A program made the position numbers and the translations under genes. Under the pieces are notes generated by a model. The model was not told where the DNA came from and did not search any database. It was given only the letters and a program-made list of their open reading frames with translations. Below are positions 8,102 through 14,957 of a stretch of 15,138 nt of DNA, piece by piece. Numbering within the stretch: the first letter of the stretch is position 1; each line of letters opens with the position of its first letter. This DNA is from Flavobacteriales bacterium (GTDB lineage Bacteria; Bacteroidota; Bacteroidia; Flavobacteriales_D; SKUL01): assembly GCA_007129985.1 (NCBI GenBank), contig SKUL01000195.1, positions 1-15,138 of the forward strand, written 5' to 3'.

Positions 8102-8109
8102 CAAAATTA
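8102..8109 (-). promoter_or_regulatory. Bacteroidota -7 element for dnaB
   Basis: On the reverse strand this reads TAATTTTG, an exact match to TAnnTTTG, ending 20 nt before the dnaB ATG at 8081. No TTG is seen at the -33 spacing. The remaining intergenic DNA to 8279 is A/T-rich with no gene I can support. Confidence 0.5.
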
Positions 8110-8279
8110 GACTAGCTTCAGCACCCCGCATCGCATTCCGGTTTTTGATTTGACATTGTTTTCAAGACGGGTTTTAAACAATTGTTGATGATTGGTCATT
8201 GCCCTGTTAAACAAAAAAATAGCGAATAGGAAATCAACCGGAGTGAATCTATGAAAGTACGGCTTATACCGGCTTTTCG

Positions 8280-8287
8280 TACCTTTA
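8280..8287 (+). promoter_or_regulatory. Possible -7 element for the lipoprotein gene
   Basis: TACCTTTA matches TAnnTTTG at 5 of its 6 fixed bases (7/8 overall) and ends 13 nt before the ATG at 8301. If used, transcription would begin about at or after the upstream GTG at 8292, which favours the ATG as the start. Confidence 0.3.
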
Positions 8288-8300
8288 GGCTGTGAGAGTA

Positions 8301-9623
8301 ATGAACAATCTATTGTTGTTAATTTTTCTTTTGTGCGTCCTCGCAGCTTGCAAGAAGCGCAACTCCGATGATGTAGGTCCGCAGGTAACATGGAACAGTC
8401 CGGCCGAGAACGCGCTGATTTACTCTGTGGATACCATCGTGGTTAATGCACTCATTACTGACGATGAGGTGGTGCGTCGCGTAAAGGTGAGTCTCACCAA
8501 TGCCGCAGGTTCGAGTCTCGCAAACATGGGTGATGAGTTTCCCGGAACGCCAAGCTATCAGCTCAACAAGGCATTTTACATCAACCGACCGGATTTACAG
8601 GGCGGGCAGCAATACTACCTGAACCTGATTGCATACGACGATGATAATCATACCAGTATTTACCGTAAAATCAATCTTGTACCCCTGCCTTTGGTTGAGA
8701 AAGCGGTAGTGGTTGCATACGGAGCAGGTAATAACCGAACGGTGGCGCTTTTGGAGAACGGGGCACTTAACCCGATTCTCAGTGGCGCAGGAGACGTACA
8801 ACGTGTGTTGCCCAATCACATAGAAGGAAATGTGAAAGTGGTTTCCGGTGTGAGCGGGAAAATCCGTGCATTGAATCATCCGGAATTTGGCCAGGAGTGG
8901 GAGCATGATATTCCCAACAACACGTCGTGGCGCAGTATTGAAAGCGTCAGCATGAACCCCAATAATGGCGAATTGCTGGTGGGAGATACAGACCATTTTT
9001 TTCAGATTCTGAACAAAAGCGGGAGTGTGATTGCCGGCTTTGATACGGAACTTTTGTTGCACCGGCCGGTGAAGTGCTTGCTCACCGATAACCGCGCTTT
9101 TGCCATAGAACGGCGGATTGATAACTCAAACCAGGACTTTACCGTGTTCTTCAAGGTGAGCGGTGCAGTGGAGTTTCGCATTGGCATGCAGGGCGATGTA
9201 GTGGAAATGTTTGCCGATGTCAGTTCTGAGAACATCACGGAACCGGACCAGACAGTCATCTTCGTGAATGAAAACGGACAGCCGAGAATACGTAAATACA
9301 GCATCTTGGGGCAAAACCTTACACAAATCGGAACGCTGCCTCAAGGTGAAATAACCGCAGTGTGTAAACTGGCCAACCGCCGTTATCTTTTTCAAATTGA
9401 CGGCACAGTGTACCGCTTTAATTTTGCGGGGCCGCTGCAGGTTTATTACAACGGACCCGATTTTCATAGATTGGTGCACGATCCGCTGGGCAACAGGGTG
9501 TTTGGTTTAACGCAATCCCATATTCACGTATTCAACCTTCTGGGGAATGGAATGCAGGAAATTGGAACCATACCCGTGAACAATCCACGGGACATTTGTG
9601 TGCTCTACAACCGAAATCCGTAA
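8301..9623 (+). CDS. Lipoprotein, probable beta-propeller, unknown function
   Basis: This is a 440-residue protein from the ATG at 8301. A GTG at 8292 would add only three residues (MRV), and I prefer the ATG. The N-terminus is a classic lipoprotein signal, LLLLIFLLCVLAAC, with the lipidated residue Cys17, so the protein is anchored to an envelope membrane. Residues about 25-110 look like one beta-sandwich module of the type that precedes other domains in Bacteroidota lipoproteins (GPQVTWNSPAENA...). The remainder is a series of short strand repeats with turns such as NPNNGELLVGD, VNENGQPRIRKY and DPLGNRVFGLTQSHIHVF. This suggests a propeller, which usually binds ligands or proteins. There are no catalytic motifs, and I do not recognise the family. 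It converges on accA with 9 nt between stop codons and has no operon partner. Confidence 0.85.
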   Translation: MNNLLLLIFLLCVLAACKKRNSDDVGPQVTWNSPAENALIYSVDTIVVNALITDDEVVRRVKVSLTNAAGSSLANMGDEFPGTPSYQLNKAFYINRPDLQGGQQYYLNLIAYDDDNHTSIYRKINLVPLPLVEKAVVVAYGAGNNRTVALLENGALNPILSGAGDVQRVLPNHIEGNVKVVSGVSGKIRALNHPEFGQEWEHDIPNNTSWRSIESVSMNPNNGELLVGDTDHFFQILNKSGSVIAGFDTELLLHRPVKCLLTDNRAFAIERRIDNSNQDFTVFFKVSGAVEFRIGMQGDVVEMFADVSSENITEPDQTVIFVNENGQPRIRKYSILGQNLTQIGTLPQGEITAVCKLANRRYLFQIDGTVYRFNFAGPLQVYYNGPDFHRLVHDPLGNRVFGLTQSHIHVFNLLGNGMQEIGTIPVNNPRDICVLYNRNP

Positions 9624-9632
9624 TGAAGTGGC

Positions 9633-10586
9633 TTAGCCGTAAACGCCCATTGAAGAATACTTCTTGATTCGAGCGGTAATTCTGCGGTCGGCGCTTACTT
9701 TTTTCAGCTTGGCGATATCTTTCAGGAGTTGGGCCTTCAGGTTCCGCACGGTTCCCTCAGGATCGGTGTGTGCACCTCCGGGCGGCTCAGGGATAATACC
9801 ATCAATCAGCTTGTTATCGAGCATGTTCTGCGCGGTAAGTTTAAGTGCGTCGGCTGCAACTTCCTTAAAATCCCATGTGCGCCACAAAATGGTTGAGCAG
9901 TTTTCAGGAGAGATCACAGAATACCACGAGTTTTCGAGCATGTACACCTTATCGCCCATACCAATACCGAGTGCGCCACCGGATGCACCTTCGCCGATAA
10001 TCACGCAAATCATGGGCACCCGCAAATTCACCATTTCAAAAAGGTTGCGCGCAATGGCTTCTCCCTGTCCGCGCTCTTCAGCTTCAAGGCCGGGGTATGC
10101 TCCGGGAGTGTCAATCAATGAAACCACCGGTATATTGAATTTCTCGGCGAGCTTCATCAAACGCAGGGCTTTGCGGTAACCTTCCGGGTTGGCCATTCCG
10201 AAGTTCCGGTACTGGCGCATTTTGGTGTTCACGCCTTTCTGCTGTCCGATAAACATCACAGGTTTGCCGTCAATGGTGCCGAGCCCGCCCACCATGGCTT
10301 TGTCGTCCTTTACATTGCGGTCGCCGTGCAGCTCCACAAAGTTCTCACCGGTAAGGGCTTTGATGTAGTAAAGCGTGTAAGGTCTTTCGGGGTGACGTGA
10401 GACCTGTACCCGCTGCCACGGCGTGAGATTGCCGTATATCTCAGCTCGTTTTCGTGCAATCTTTTCTTCGAGTTCAGCCAGTACCTGTTGCACATCAACC
10501 TCGCTCTTTTCGGCGAGTTCACGCGCCTGGTCTATCTGAATCTGTAACTCCTCAATGGGTTTTTCAAAATCAAGGAAAACGGCCAT
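9633..10586 (-). CDS. accA: Acetyl-CoA carboxylase carboxyltransferase subunit alpha
   Basis: This 317-residue protein has the usual length and start for the family (MAVFLDFEKPIEELQ). With AccD it transfers the carboxyl group from carboxybiotin on AccB to acetyl-CoA, giving malonyl-CoA for fatty-acid synthesis in the cytosol. An N-terminal helical region (about 7-55) precedes the crotonase-like core. Recognisable segments are ENFVELHGDR (81-90), GQQKGVNTKMRQYRNFGMAN (114-133), SLIDTPGAYPG (156-166) and GEGASGGALGIGMGD (198-212), the last forming oxyanion and CoA-binding loops. accD is not in the window. It is divergent from ispE. TACCTTCG (10611-10618, minus) is a 7/8 match to the -7 promoter element, 24 nt upstream of its ATG. 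Confidence 0.97.
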   Translation of the reverse strand: MAVFLDFEKPIEELQIQIDQARELAEKSEVDVQQVLAELEEKIARKRAEIYGNLTPWQRVQVSRHPERPYTLYYIKALTGENFVELHGDRNVKDDKAMVGGLGTIDGKPVMFIGQQKGVNTKMRQYRNFGMANPEGYRKALRLMKLAEKFNIPVVSLIDTPGAYPGLEAEERGQGEAIARNLFEMVNLRVPMICVIIGEGASGGALGIGMGDKVYMLENSWYSVISPENCSTILWRTWDFKEVAADALKLTAQNMLDNKLIDGIIPEPPGGAHTDPEGTVRNLKAQLLKDIAKLKKVSADRRITARIKKYSSMGVYG

Positions 10587-10610
10587 GCAGTTGGGTTTGG
10601 ATTATCGCGA

Positions 10611-10618
10611 CGAAGGTA
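10611..10618 (-). promoter_or_regulatory. Possible -7 element for accA
   Basis: On the reverse strand this reads TACCTTCG, matching TAnnTTTG except for one C. It lies 24 nt upstream of the accA ATG at 10586, similar in spacing to the dnaB element. It is a weak call because of the mismatch. Confidence 0.3.
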
Positions 10619-10676
10619 CAAAGTTTTTTTCCTGTCGGCGTTTTTTGACCTGTCCTTAGGGTATGGATGGTATTTA

Positions 10677-10684
10677 TACATTTG
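10677..10684 (+). promoter_or_regulatory. Bacteroidota -7 element for ispE; decides its start codon
   Basis: TACATTTG matches TAnnTTTG exactly. It lies inside the longest ispE reading frame (ATG at 10667) and ends 15 nt before the in-frame GTG at 10700. A transcript starting just after this box could not contain the upstream ATG, which supports the GTG as the real start. Confidence 0.5.
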
Positions 10685-10699
10685 CGCCAAACAGAAGCA

Positions 10700-11497
10700 G
10701 TGATTACGTTCCCCGCGGCCAAAATCAATATTGGCCTTTACATTACAGGCCGTCGTGACGACGGATACCACAACATCGAGAGCATATTTTACCCCGTGCC
10801 CCATGCTGATGCATTGGAAATGGTGCCTGCTGATGTTTTCAAGTTCACCACTTCAGGCCTCAATATTCCCGGTGAAGAAGATGCCAATTTGTGTGTGAAA
10901 GCCTGGCACATGATGCAAAGACGATTCGGGGCTGTGCAGCCGGTTCACATGCACCTGCGAAAAATGATTCCGATGGGAGCTGGATTGGGCGGTGGCTCGG
11001 CAGATGGTGCTTTTGCCATCAAGATGCTCAATGATATGTTCAACCTTGGTTTGCAAATTGCCGAGCTAGAAGAACTGGCGCTTGAGCTGGGCAGCGACTG
11101 TCCGTTTTTTATCCGCAACAAACCTGCTTTTGTGCACGGAAGGGGGGAGTTGATGGAGCCTCATTCGCTCGATTTAAGTGGTTTGCACCTGGTGCTGGTA
11201 GACACTCGTTTTCACGTGAGCACGCGAGAGGCCTACAGCGGAGTGAATCCGGAACCGGCATCGGTTAATCTGCGCGAACTTACCAGAGAAATGTTGCTCA
11301 ATTCTGACAGTCCTGTGCGCAACCAGTTTGAAGACAGTGTGGTGCCGCTCTACCCCGAAATTGGTAATGTGATAGATTCGCTGAAAAGGGGAGGAGCTTT
11401 GTACGCATCCATGACGGGAAGCGGTTCTGCCGTGTACGGATTGTTCGCAGAACATCCCGGAGAGTTGTGGCCCTATGCCTGGTATTTTGAGCTTTAG
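10700..11497 (+). CDS. ispE: 4-diphosphocytidyl-2-C-methyl-D-erythritol kinase
   Basis: This GHMP-family kinase of the non-mevalonate (MEP) isoprenoid pathway phosphorylates the 2-hydroxyl of CDP-methylerythritol using ATP, in the cytosol. I place the start at GTG 10700 (265 residues). Family members begin at ITFPxAKIN, which follows immediately, purine-rich AGAAG precedes it, and a -7 promoter box lies inside the 11-residue upstream extension that starts at ATG 10667. Counting from the GTG, FPAAKIN carries the active-site Lys8. GRRDDGYHNIESIFYP is the substrate region. The glycine-rich ATP loop is PMGAGLGGGSADGA (about 91-104), LGSDCPFF carries catalytic Asp133, and MTGSGSAVYGLF is the third GHMP motif near the end. 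It is divergent from accA and convergent with lptF/G, with 2 nt between their stop codons. Confidence 0.94.
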   Translation: MITFPAAKINIGLYITGRRDDGYHNIESIFYPVPHADALEMVPADVFKFTTSGLNIPGEEDANLCVKAWHMMQRRFGAVQPVHMHLRKMIPMGAGLGGGSADGAFAIKMLNDMFNLGLQIAELEELALELGSDCPFFIRNKPAFVHGRGELMEPHSLDLSGLHLVLVDTRFHVSTREAYSGVNPEPASVNLRELTREMLLNSDSPVRNQFEDSVVPLYPEIGNVIDSLKRGGALYASMTGSGSAVYGLFAEHPGELWPYAWYFEL

Positions 11498-11512
11498 CGC
11501 TATTTCGGCGCT
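11496..11512. terminator. Hairpin spanning both stop codons of ispE and lptF/G
   Basis: AGCGC at 11496-11500 and GCGCT at 11508-11512 form a perfect 5-bp stem with a 7-nt loop. The stem and loop contain bases of both convergent TAG stop codons. It is placed where a bidirectional terminator would be, but neither side has a T-tract, so the role is uncertain. Confidence 0.3.
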
Positions 11513-12585
11513 CTTCGGTATAGAAACACCCCGATAATCCCGAAAATCAGGTTGGGTATCCACACGGCCAGAATGGGGTCGAGCCCTGCGTTGGTTGCCG
11601 CCACCGTGGTCATCCGCATGGAGAAAATGTAGATGAACACAATCAAAAACCCAAAAACGAGGTTCACGCCCAGTCCTCCACGCACTTTTCTGCTGGCAAT
11701 GGCCACGGCAATCAGCGTGAGCACATAGGTGGCAAAGGGATAGGATGTTCGTTGATAGAGTTCTATTTCGTAATAGGTTACCGTGTCGGAGCCCCGCGAT
11801 TTTTCCTGGGCGATGTGCTCCCTCATTTCGCGAAAGTTCAGCGCGGCAACAAGGTCAATTTTAAAGCGAAGGTCCTCAGGGTCGAGGTCTAAAAGAGTGT
11901 CTTTTTTACTGCCGGTATGGATTTCTTCTCCGCGCCCTTCAGGAAGAAAAAACCGCTCGTAGTAGTTGTGAACACGCCACCTGCCGTTGGTGGTGTCGAA
12001 AGCTGCGCGCTCGGCCACCAGCTTGTAGTTAAGCTGACCCTCGGGTGTCCACTGCTCAAGCGCAAATTTGTAGCCAGAAAGGGATGCAGGGCTGTACAAT
12101 TGGAAATACGCAATGGTTCCCGGTGATATTTCCCGGTGGATGTTGCTGCGGTCGGGCGTCCAACCGTAACTGAAGTACTTCATCTCAAACGACAGTCGCT
12201 TTTTGTTGGCTTCCGGAATCAGAAAGTGATTCAGCAACAGCGAAATTGCCACCAGCAGGGTTGCCGAAAAAAAATACGGAACCATAATTCGCTTAAAGCT
12301 CACACCGCTGCTCAGAATAGCAATAAACTCAGTGCGGTTGGCCAACTTGGTGGTGAAGAAAATCACCGTAATAAAGATGAGTAGCGCACTGAACAGGTTG
12401 CCGTAGAAAATCACAAAGTTCACGTAGTAGGTGAACAGTATTTCGTTGAGCGGTGCATTGTTTCGCAGAAAATCGTCAATCTTCTCCGATACGTCGAACA
12501 CCACGGCAATGCTCATAATCACCACCATGATGAATACGAAGGTGCCCAGAAAGTTGCGGATGATATATCGGTCCAGAATTTTCAA
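11500..12585 (-). CDS. LptF/LptG family permease (LPS export ABC transporter)
   Basis: This 361-residue YjgP/YjgQ-family protein forms, with a partner permease and the ATPase LptB, the inner-membrane motor that extracts LPS and passes it to the Lpt bridge. I see six membrane segments (about 12-31, 57-78, 101-123, 281-298, 306-323 and 337-356). A large periplasmic domain of about 150 residues lies between the third and fourth, as expected for the family's jellyroll domain. From sequence alone I cannot say whether it is LptF or LptG, so no symbol is given. The start codon is TTG (12585-12583), giving MKILDRYIIRNFLGTF, which fits the family's N-terminus. It begins 6 nt after the tgt stop, so the two form an operon. 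No Shine-Dalgarno is evident. Confidence 0.93.
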   Translation of the reverse strand: MKILDRYIIRNFLGTFVFIMVVIMSIAVVFDVSEKIDDFLRNNAPLNEILFTYYVNFVIFYGNLFSALLIFITVIFFTTKLANRTEFIAILSSGVSFKRIMVPYFFSATLLVAISLLLNHFLIPEANKKRLSFEMKYFSYGWTPDRSNIHREISPGTIAYFQLYSPASLSGYKFALEQWTPEGQLNYKLVAERAAFDTTNGRWRVHNYYERFFLPEGRGEEIHTGSKKDTLLDLDPEDLRFKIDLVAALNFREMREHIAQEKSRGSDTVTYYEIELYQRTSYPFATYVLTLIAVAIASRKVRGGLGVNLVFGFLIVFIYIFSMRMTTVAATNAGLDPILAVWIPNLIFGIIGVFLYRRAPK

Positions 12586-12591
12586 ATCTGC

Positions 12592-13725
12592 CTACAGTCG
12601 GTGTGTGAGTTTGGGTATCATTTGGTTTTTCCAGGTGGCAAAGTCGCCGGCAATGATGTGTTTACGAGCTTCGCGCACCAGCCACAAATAAAAAGCCAGG
12701 TTGTGCAAGCTTGCAATTTGCGGGCCCAACATCTCACCCGAGATAAACAGGTGTCTCAAAAATGCCCGCGAGTAGCGTTGGTCAACCGCTGAGGTTCCGT
12801 TGGGGTCAATCACGCTGTGGTCGTTTTCCCACTTTTTATTGCGCATGTTCATCACACCCTCGCTGGTGTAGAGCATTCCGTTGCGGGCGTTGCGGGTAGG
12901 CATCACACAATCAAACATATCTATGCCCAGGGCGATGTTTTCCAAAAGGTTGGCGGGTGTTCCCACACCCATCAGGTAGCGCGGTTTGTCTTTCGGAAGT
13001 ATCTGACATACAACGTCGGTCATGGCGTACATTTCCTCGTGCGGCTCACCTACCGACAGTCCGCCGATGGCATTGCCCGGCATGTCAAATCCCGCGATTA
13101 CCTCGGCTGATTTTTGCCTCAAATCGGTGTAGGTACTTCCCTGCACAATGGGCAAAAGGGTTTGGTCATATCCATAGAGCGGCTCCTTTTTGTCAAATCG
13201 GTCCACGCACCGCTGCAACCAGCGGTGGGTCATGTTGAGCGAGTTTTTGGCGTACTCGTAATCGCAGGGGTAGGGCGTACACTCGTCGAATGCCATGATG
13301 ATGTCTGCGCCAATTTCACGCTGTATGTCAATGGCCCTTTCCGGACTGAAAAAATGCGCGCTTCCGTCAATGTGCGACTTAAAACTCACGCCGCTCTCGG
13401 TAATTTTTCGGCTGCCGGCCAAAGAATACACCTGGTATCCGCCGCTATCCGTGAGGATGGGTTTGTTCCAGCCGTTAAAACGATGCAGTCCTCCGGCTCC
13501 GCGAATAATTTCGGTTCCCGGTCTGAGGTATAGGTGGTAGGTGTTTGAGAGCATGATGTCGGCACGGGTGTCCTCTTCAAGCTCACTGATGTGCACTCCT
13601 TTGATGGCGCCGGCTGTTCCGACGGGCATAAAAATGGGCGTTTCGATGGTGCCGTGTGCGGTTGCAATCACTCCGGCACGCGCACTGCTGGCCGGGTCGG
13701 TAGAGAGTAGGTCAAACTTGAACAA
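12592..13725 (-). CDS. tgt: Queuine/preQ1 tRNA-ribosyltransferase
   Basis: Tgt exchanges the guanine at position 34 of GUN-anticodon tRNAs for preQ1 on the way to queuosine. I place the start at TTG 13725 (377 residues, MFKFDLLSTDP), where the family's conserved N-terminus begins. The frame is open to a TTG at 13782, but that extension has no family character and contains a -7 promoter element. Visible sites, numbered from 13725, are DSGGYQVYSL with Asp93 (base binding and acid-base), AFDECTPYP with Asp147, and MFDCVMPTR with the nucleophile Asp272. The C-terminal zinc motif CxCxxC of other bacterial enzymes is replaced by Gly310, Ser312 and Asp315, while the fourth ligand His341 (SLHNLAFYLW) is kept. 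lptF/G follows after 6 nt. Confidence 0.95.
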   Translation of the reverse strand: MFKFDLLSTDPASSARAGVIATAHGTIETPIFMPVGTAGAIKGVHISELEEDTRADIMLSNTYHLYLRPGTEIIRGAGGLHRFNGWNKPILTDSGGYQVYSLAGSRKITESGVSFKSHIDGSAHFFSPERAIDIQREIGADIIMAFDECTPYPCDYEYAKNSLNMTHRWLQRCVDRFDKKEPLYGYDQTLLPIVQGSTYTDLRQKSAEVIAGFDMPGNAIGGLSVGEPHEEMYAMTDVVCQILPKDKPRYLMGVGTPANLLENIALGIDMFDCVMPTRNARNGMLYTSEGVMNMRNKKWENDHSVIDPNGTSAVDQRYSRAFLRHLFISGEMLGPQIASLHNLAFYLWLVREARKHIIAGDFATWKNQMIPKLTHRL

Positions 13726-13768
13726 ATGCAGGTGTGTTACGCGTTGTTGATAAGTAGCGAAATAACGC

Positions 13769-13776
13769 CAAAGATA
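13769..13776 (-). promoter_or_regulatory. Bacteroidota -7 element for the tgt operon
   Basis: On the reverse strand this reads TATCTTTG, an exact TAnnTTTG match. It lies within the open extension upstream of the chosen tgt start and ends 43 nt before TTG 13725, predicting a leader of roughly 35-40 nt. No TTG is seen at the -33 spacing. Confidence 0.45.
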
Positions 13777-13804
13777 GAACAAGCGGTGCAGATGATGCCT
13801 GTGC

Positions 13805-13812
13805 TAATTTTG
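13805..13812 (+). promoter_or_regulatory. Bacteroidota -7 element almost touching the glycosyltransferase start
   Basis: TAATTTTG matches TAnnTTTG exactly and ends only 5 nt before the ATG at 13818. Transcription would start at or next to the A of the ATG, giving a leaderless mRNA, or else the true start is the Met18 codon at 13869. Confidence 0.45.
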
Positions 13813-13817
13813 CGGGC

Positions 13818-14957
13818 ATGACCTTCTGGCCAACAGAACTCGATTTGCAAACCGCCGCTGCCCTTAGCATGGCCGCTGCCTCGTTGTGCGGTTTGCTGTT
13901 TTACTATTTGTTCTTTTTTCTCAGGCCGGGTATTCAAAAAAAGAAGACTCCGGGCGATGACATGCAATGGCCCGCAGTTTCGGTGGTGATTTGTGCCCGC
14001 AACGAAGAGCACAACATCATGGAAAACCTGCCGCGCATTCTGGAGCAGGACTACCCACAATTCGAAGTGGTGGTGGTAAACGACGACTCTTGGGATCAAA
14101 CCGGCGATGAGCTCTCAAACTTTCAACAGGTTTACGGTCACCTGAAGGTAGTTACGGTAGAAGAACATGTACAACGCCGACCCGGTAAAAAGTTTCCGCT
14201 GACGCTGGGTATCAAAAAGGCCTCACATGAATTGCTGATTTTTACCGATGCCGACTGCCTGCCCGAAAGCAATCAATGGCTGAGACACATGGTTGCAGGT
14301 TTCCAAAACGGCAAAGAAGTGGTGTTGGGACTGAGTCCTGCAAAGCCTGCCAAAGGACTTGTGAATGCGTTGGTTCGCTTCGAAACCATGCTCACAGCCA
14401 TGTTTTATGCGGGTTTTGCCCTGGCGGGATTTCCTTACATGGGCGTAGGCAGAAACCTTAGCTATACCCGAAGCGCCTACGATGCCGTGGGCGGATTTAA
14501 AAAGCACTACCACATCATGTCTGGCGATGATGACCTGCTGGTACGCGATATTGCCCAGAAAAAGAACACGGCCGTAGTGGTGCATCCCGACGCGTTGATG
14601 TGGACCTCGGGGCCGGAATCCTGGTTGCGATGGTGGCGTCAAAAAAGACGACATTACAGCACGGCGTCGCACTATCGATGGGGTTCAAGGCTGATGTTGG
14701 GACTCTACCCACTGCTGCTAACAACATGGTTAGTGGTAGTAATTTATTTGTTCACCTACGAAAACACGCTGTACATCGCATCAACACTTTTGGCCACCAA
14801 AGTAATGGCGCAATTGGTTATCTTTCGGCTCAGCTTCCGGGTTCTCAAAGACAAGTATATTTGGGCCTGGTCGCCACTGCTTGAAGTTTTGCTTCTCGCA
14901 AACCAGTTGGCGCTTTTGGTAGCCGGTCTTTTTTCAAAACAGAAGAAATGGAAGTAA
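13818..14957 (+). CDS. Family 2 glycosyltransferase, membrane-anchored
   Basis: This is a 379-residue inner-membrane GT-A glycosyltransferase of the processive type. One membrane segment lies near the N-terminus (about 12-34), with two or three near the C-terminus (about 292-312, 317-336 and 352-372). The catalytic domain between them starts at VSVVICARNEE (54-64). The metal and nucleotide-sugar acidic residues are Asp89 and Asp90 (VVNDDS) and the TDAD motif (143-146). The acceptor/base region is SGDDD (235-239), and RQKRRH (274-279) sits where GT2 enzymes carry Q/RxxRW. The sugar donor and product cannot be told from the sequence; a role in polysaccharide or glycolipid synthesis is inferred. 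The gene is divergent from tgt, and its stop overlaps the start of the sigma factor gene by 10 nt. Met18 is an alternative start that still leaves a membrane segment. Confidence 0.92.
   Translation: MTFWPTELDLQTAAALSMAAASLCGLLFYYLFFFLRPGIQKKKTPGDDMQWPAVSVVICARNEEHNIMENLPRILEQDYPQFEVVVVNDDSWDQTGDELSNFQQVYGHLKVVTVEEHVQRRPGKKFPLTLGIKKASHELLIFTDADCLPESNQWLRHMVAGFQNGKEVVLGLSPAKPAKGLVNALVRFETMLTAMFYAGFALAGFPYMGVGRNLSYTRSAYDAVGGFKKHYHIMSGDDDLLVRDIAQKKNTAVVVHPDALMWTSGPESWLRWWRQKRRHYSTASHYRWGSRLMLGLYPLLLTTWLVVVIYLFTYENTLYIASTLLATKVMAQLVIFRLSFRVLKDKYIWAWSPLLEVLLLANQLALLVAGLFSKQKKWK

Noticed and set aside
7515..8153. 212-codon plus-strand ORF antisense to dnaB
   Set aside because: It is the reverse-frame shadow of a well-conserved dnaB coding region, runs across the dnaB start and promoter, and has no recognisable motif.
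8107..8391. 94-codon minus-strand ORF between dnaB and the lipoprotein gene
   Set aside because: It overlaps the lipoprotein signal sequence and the dnaB promoter element, and its translation is of no coherent type.
9630..9638. GGCTTAGCC palindrome at the accA stop codon as a terminator
   Set aside because: Only 3 bp of stem with a 3-nt loop and no T-tract; too weak to call.
9664..10179. 171-codon plus-strand ORF antisense to accA
   Set aside because: It is a shadow of accA, which has every family motif on the opposite strand.
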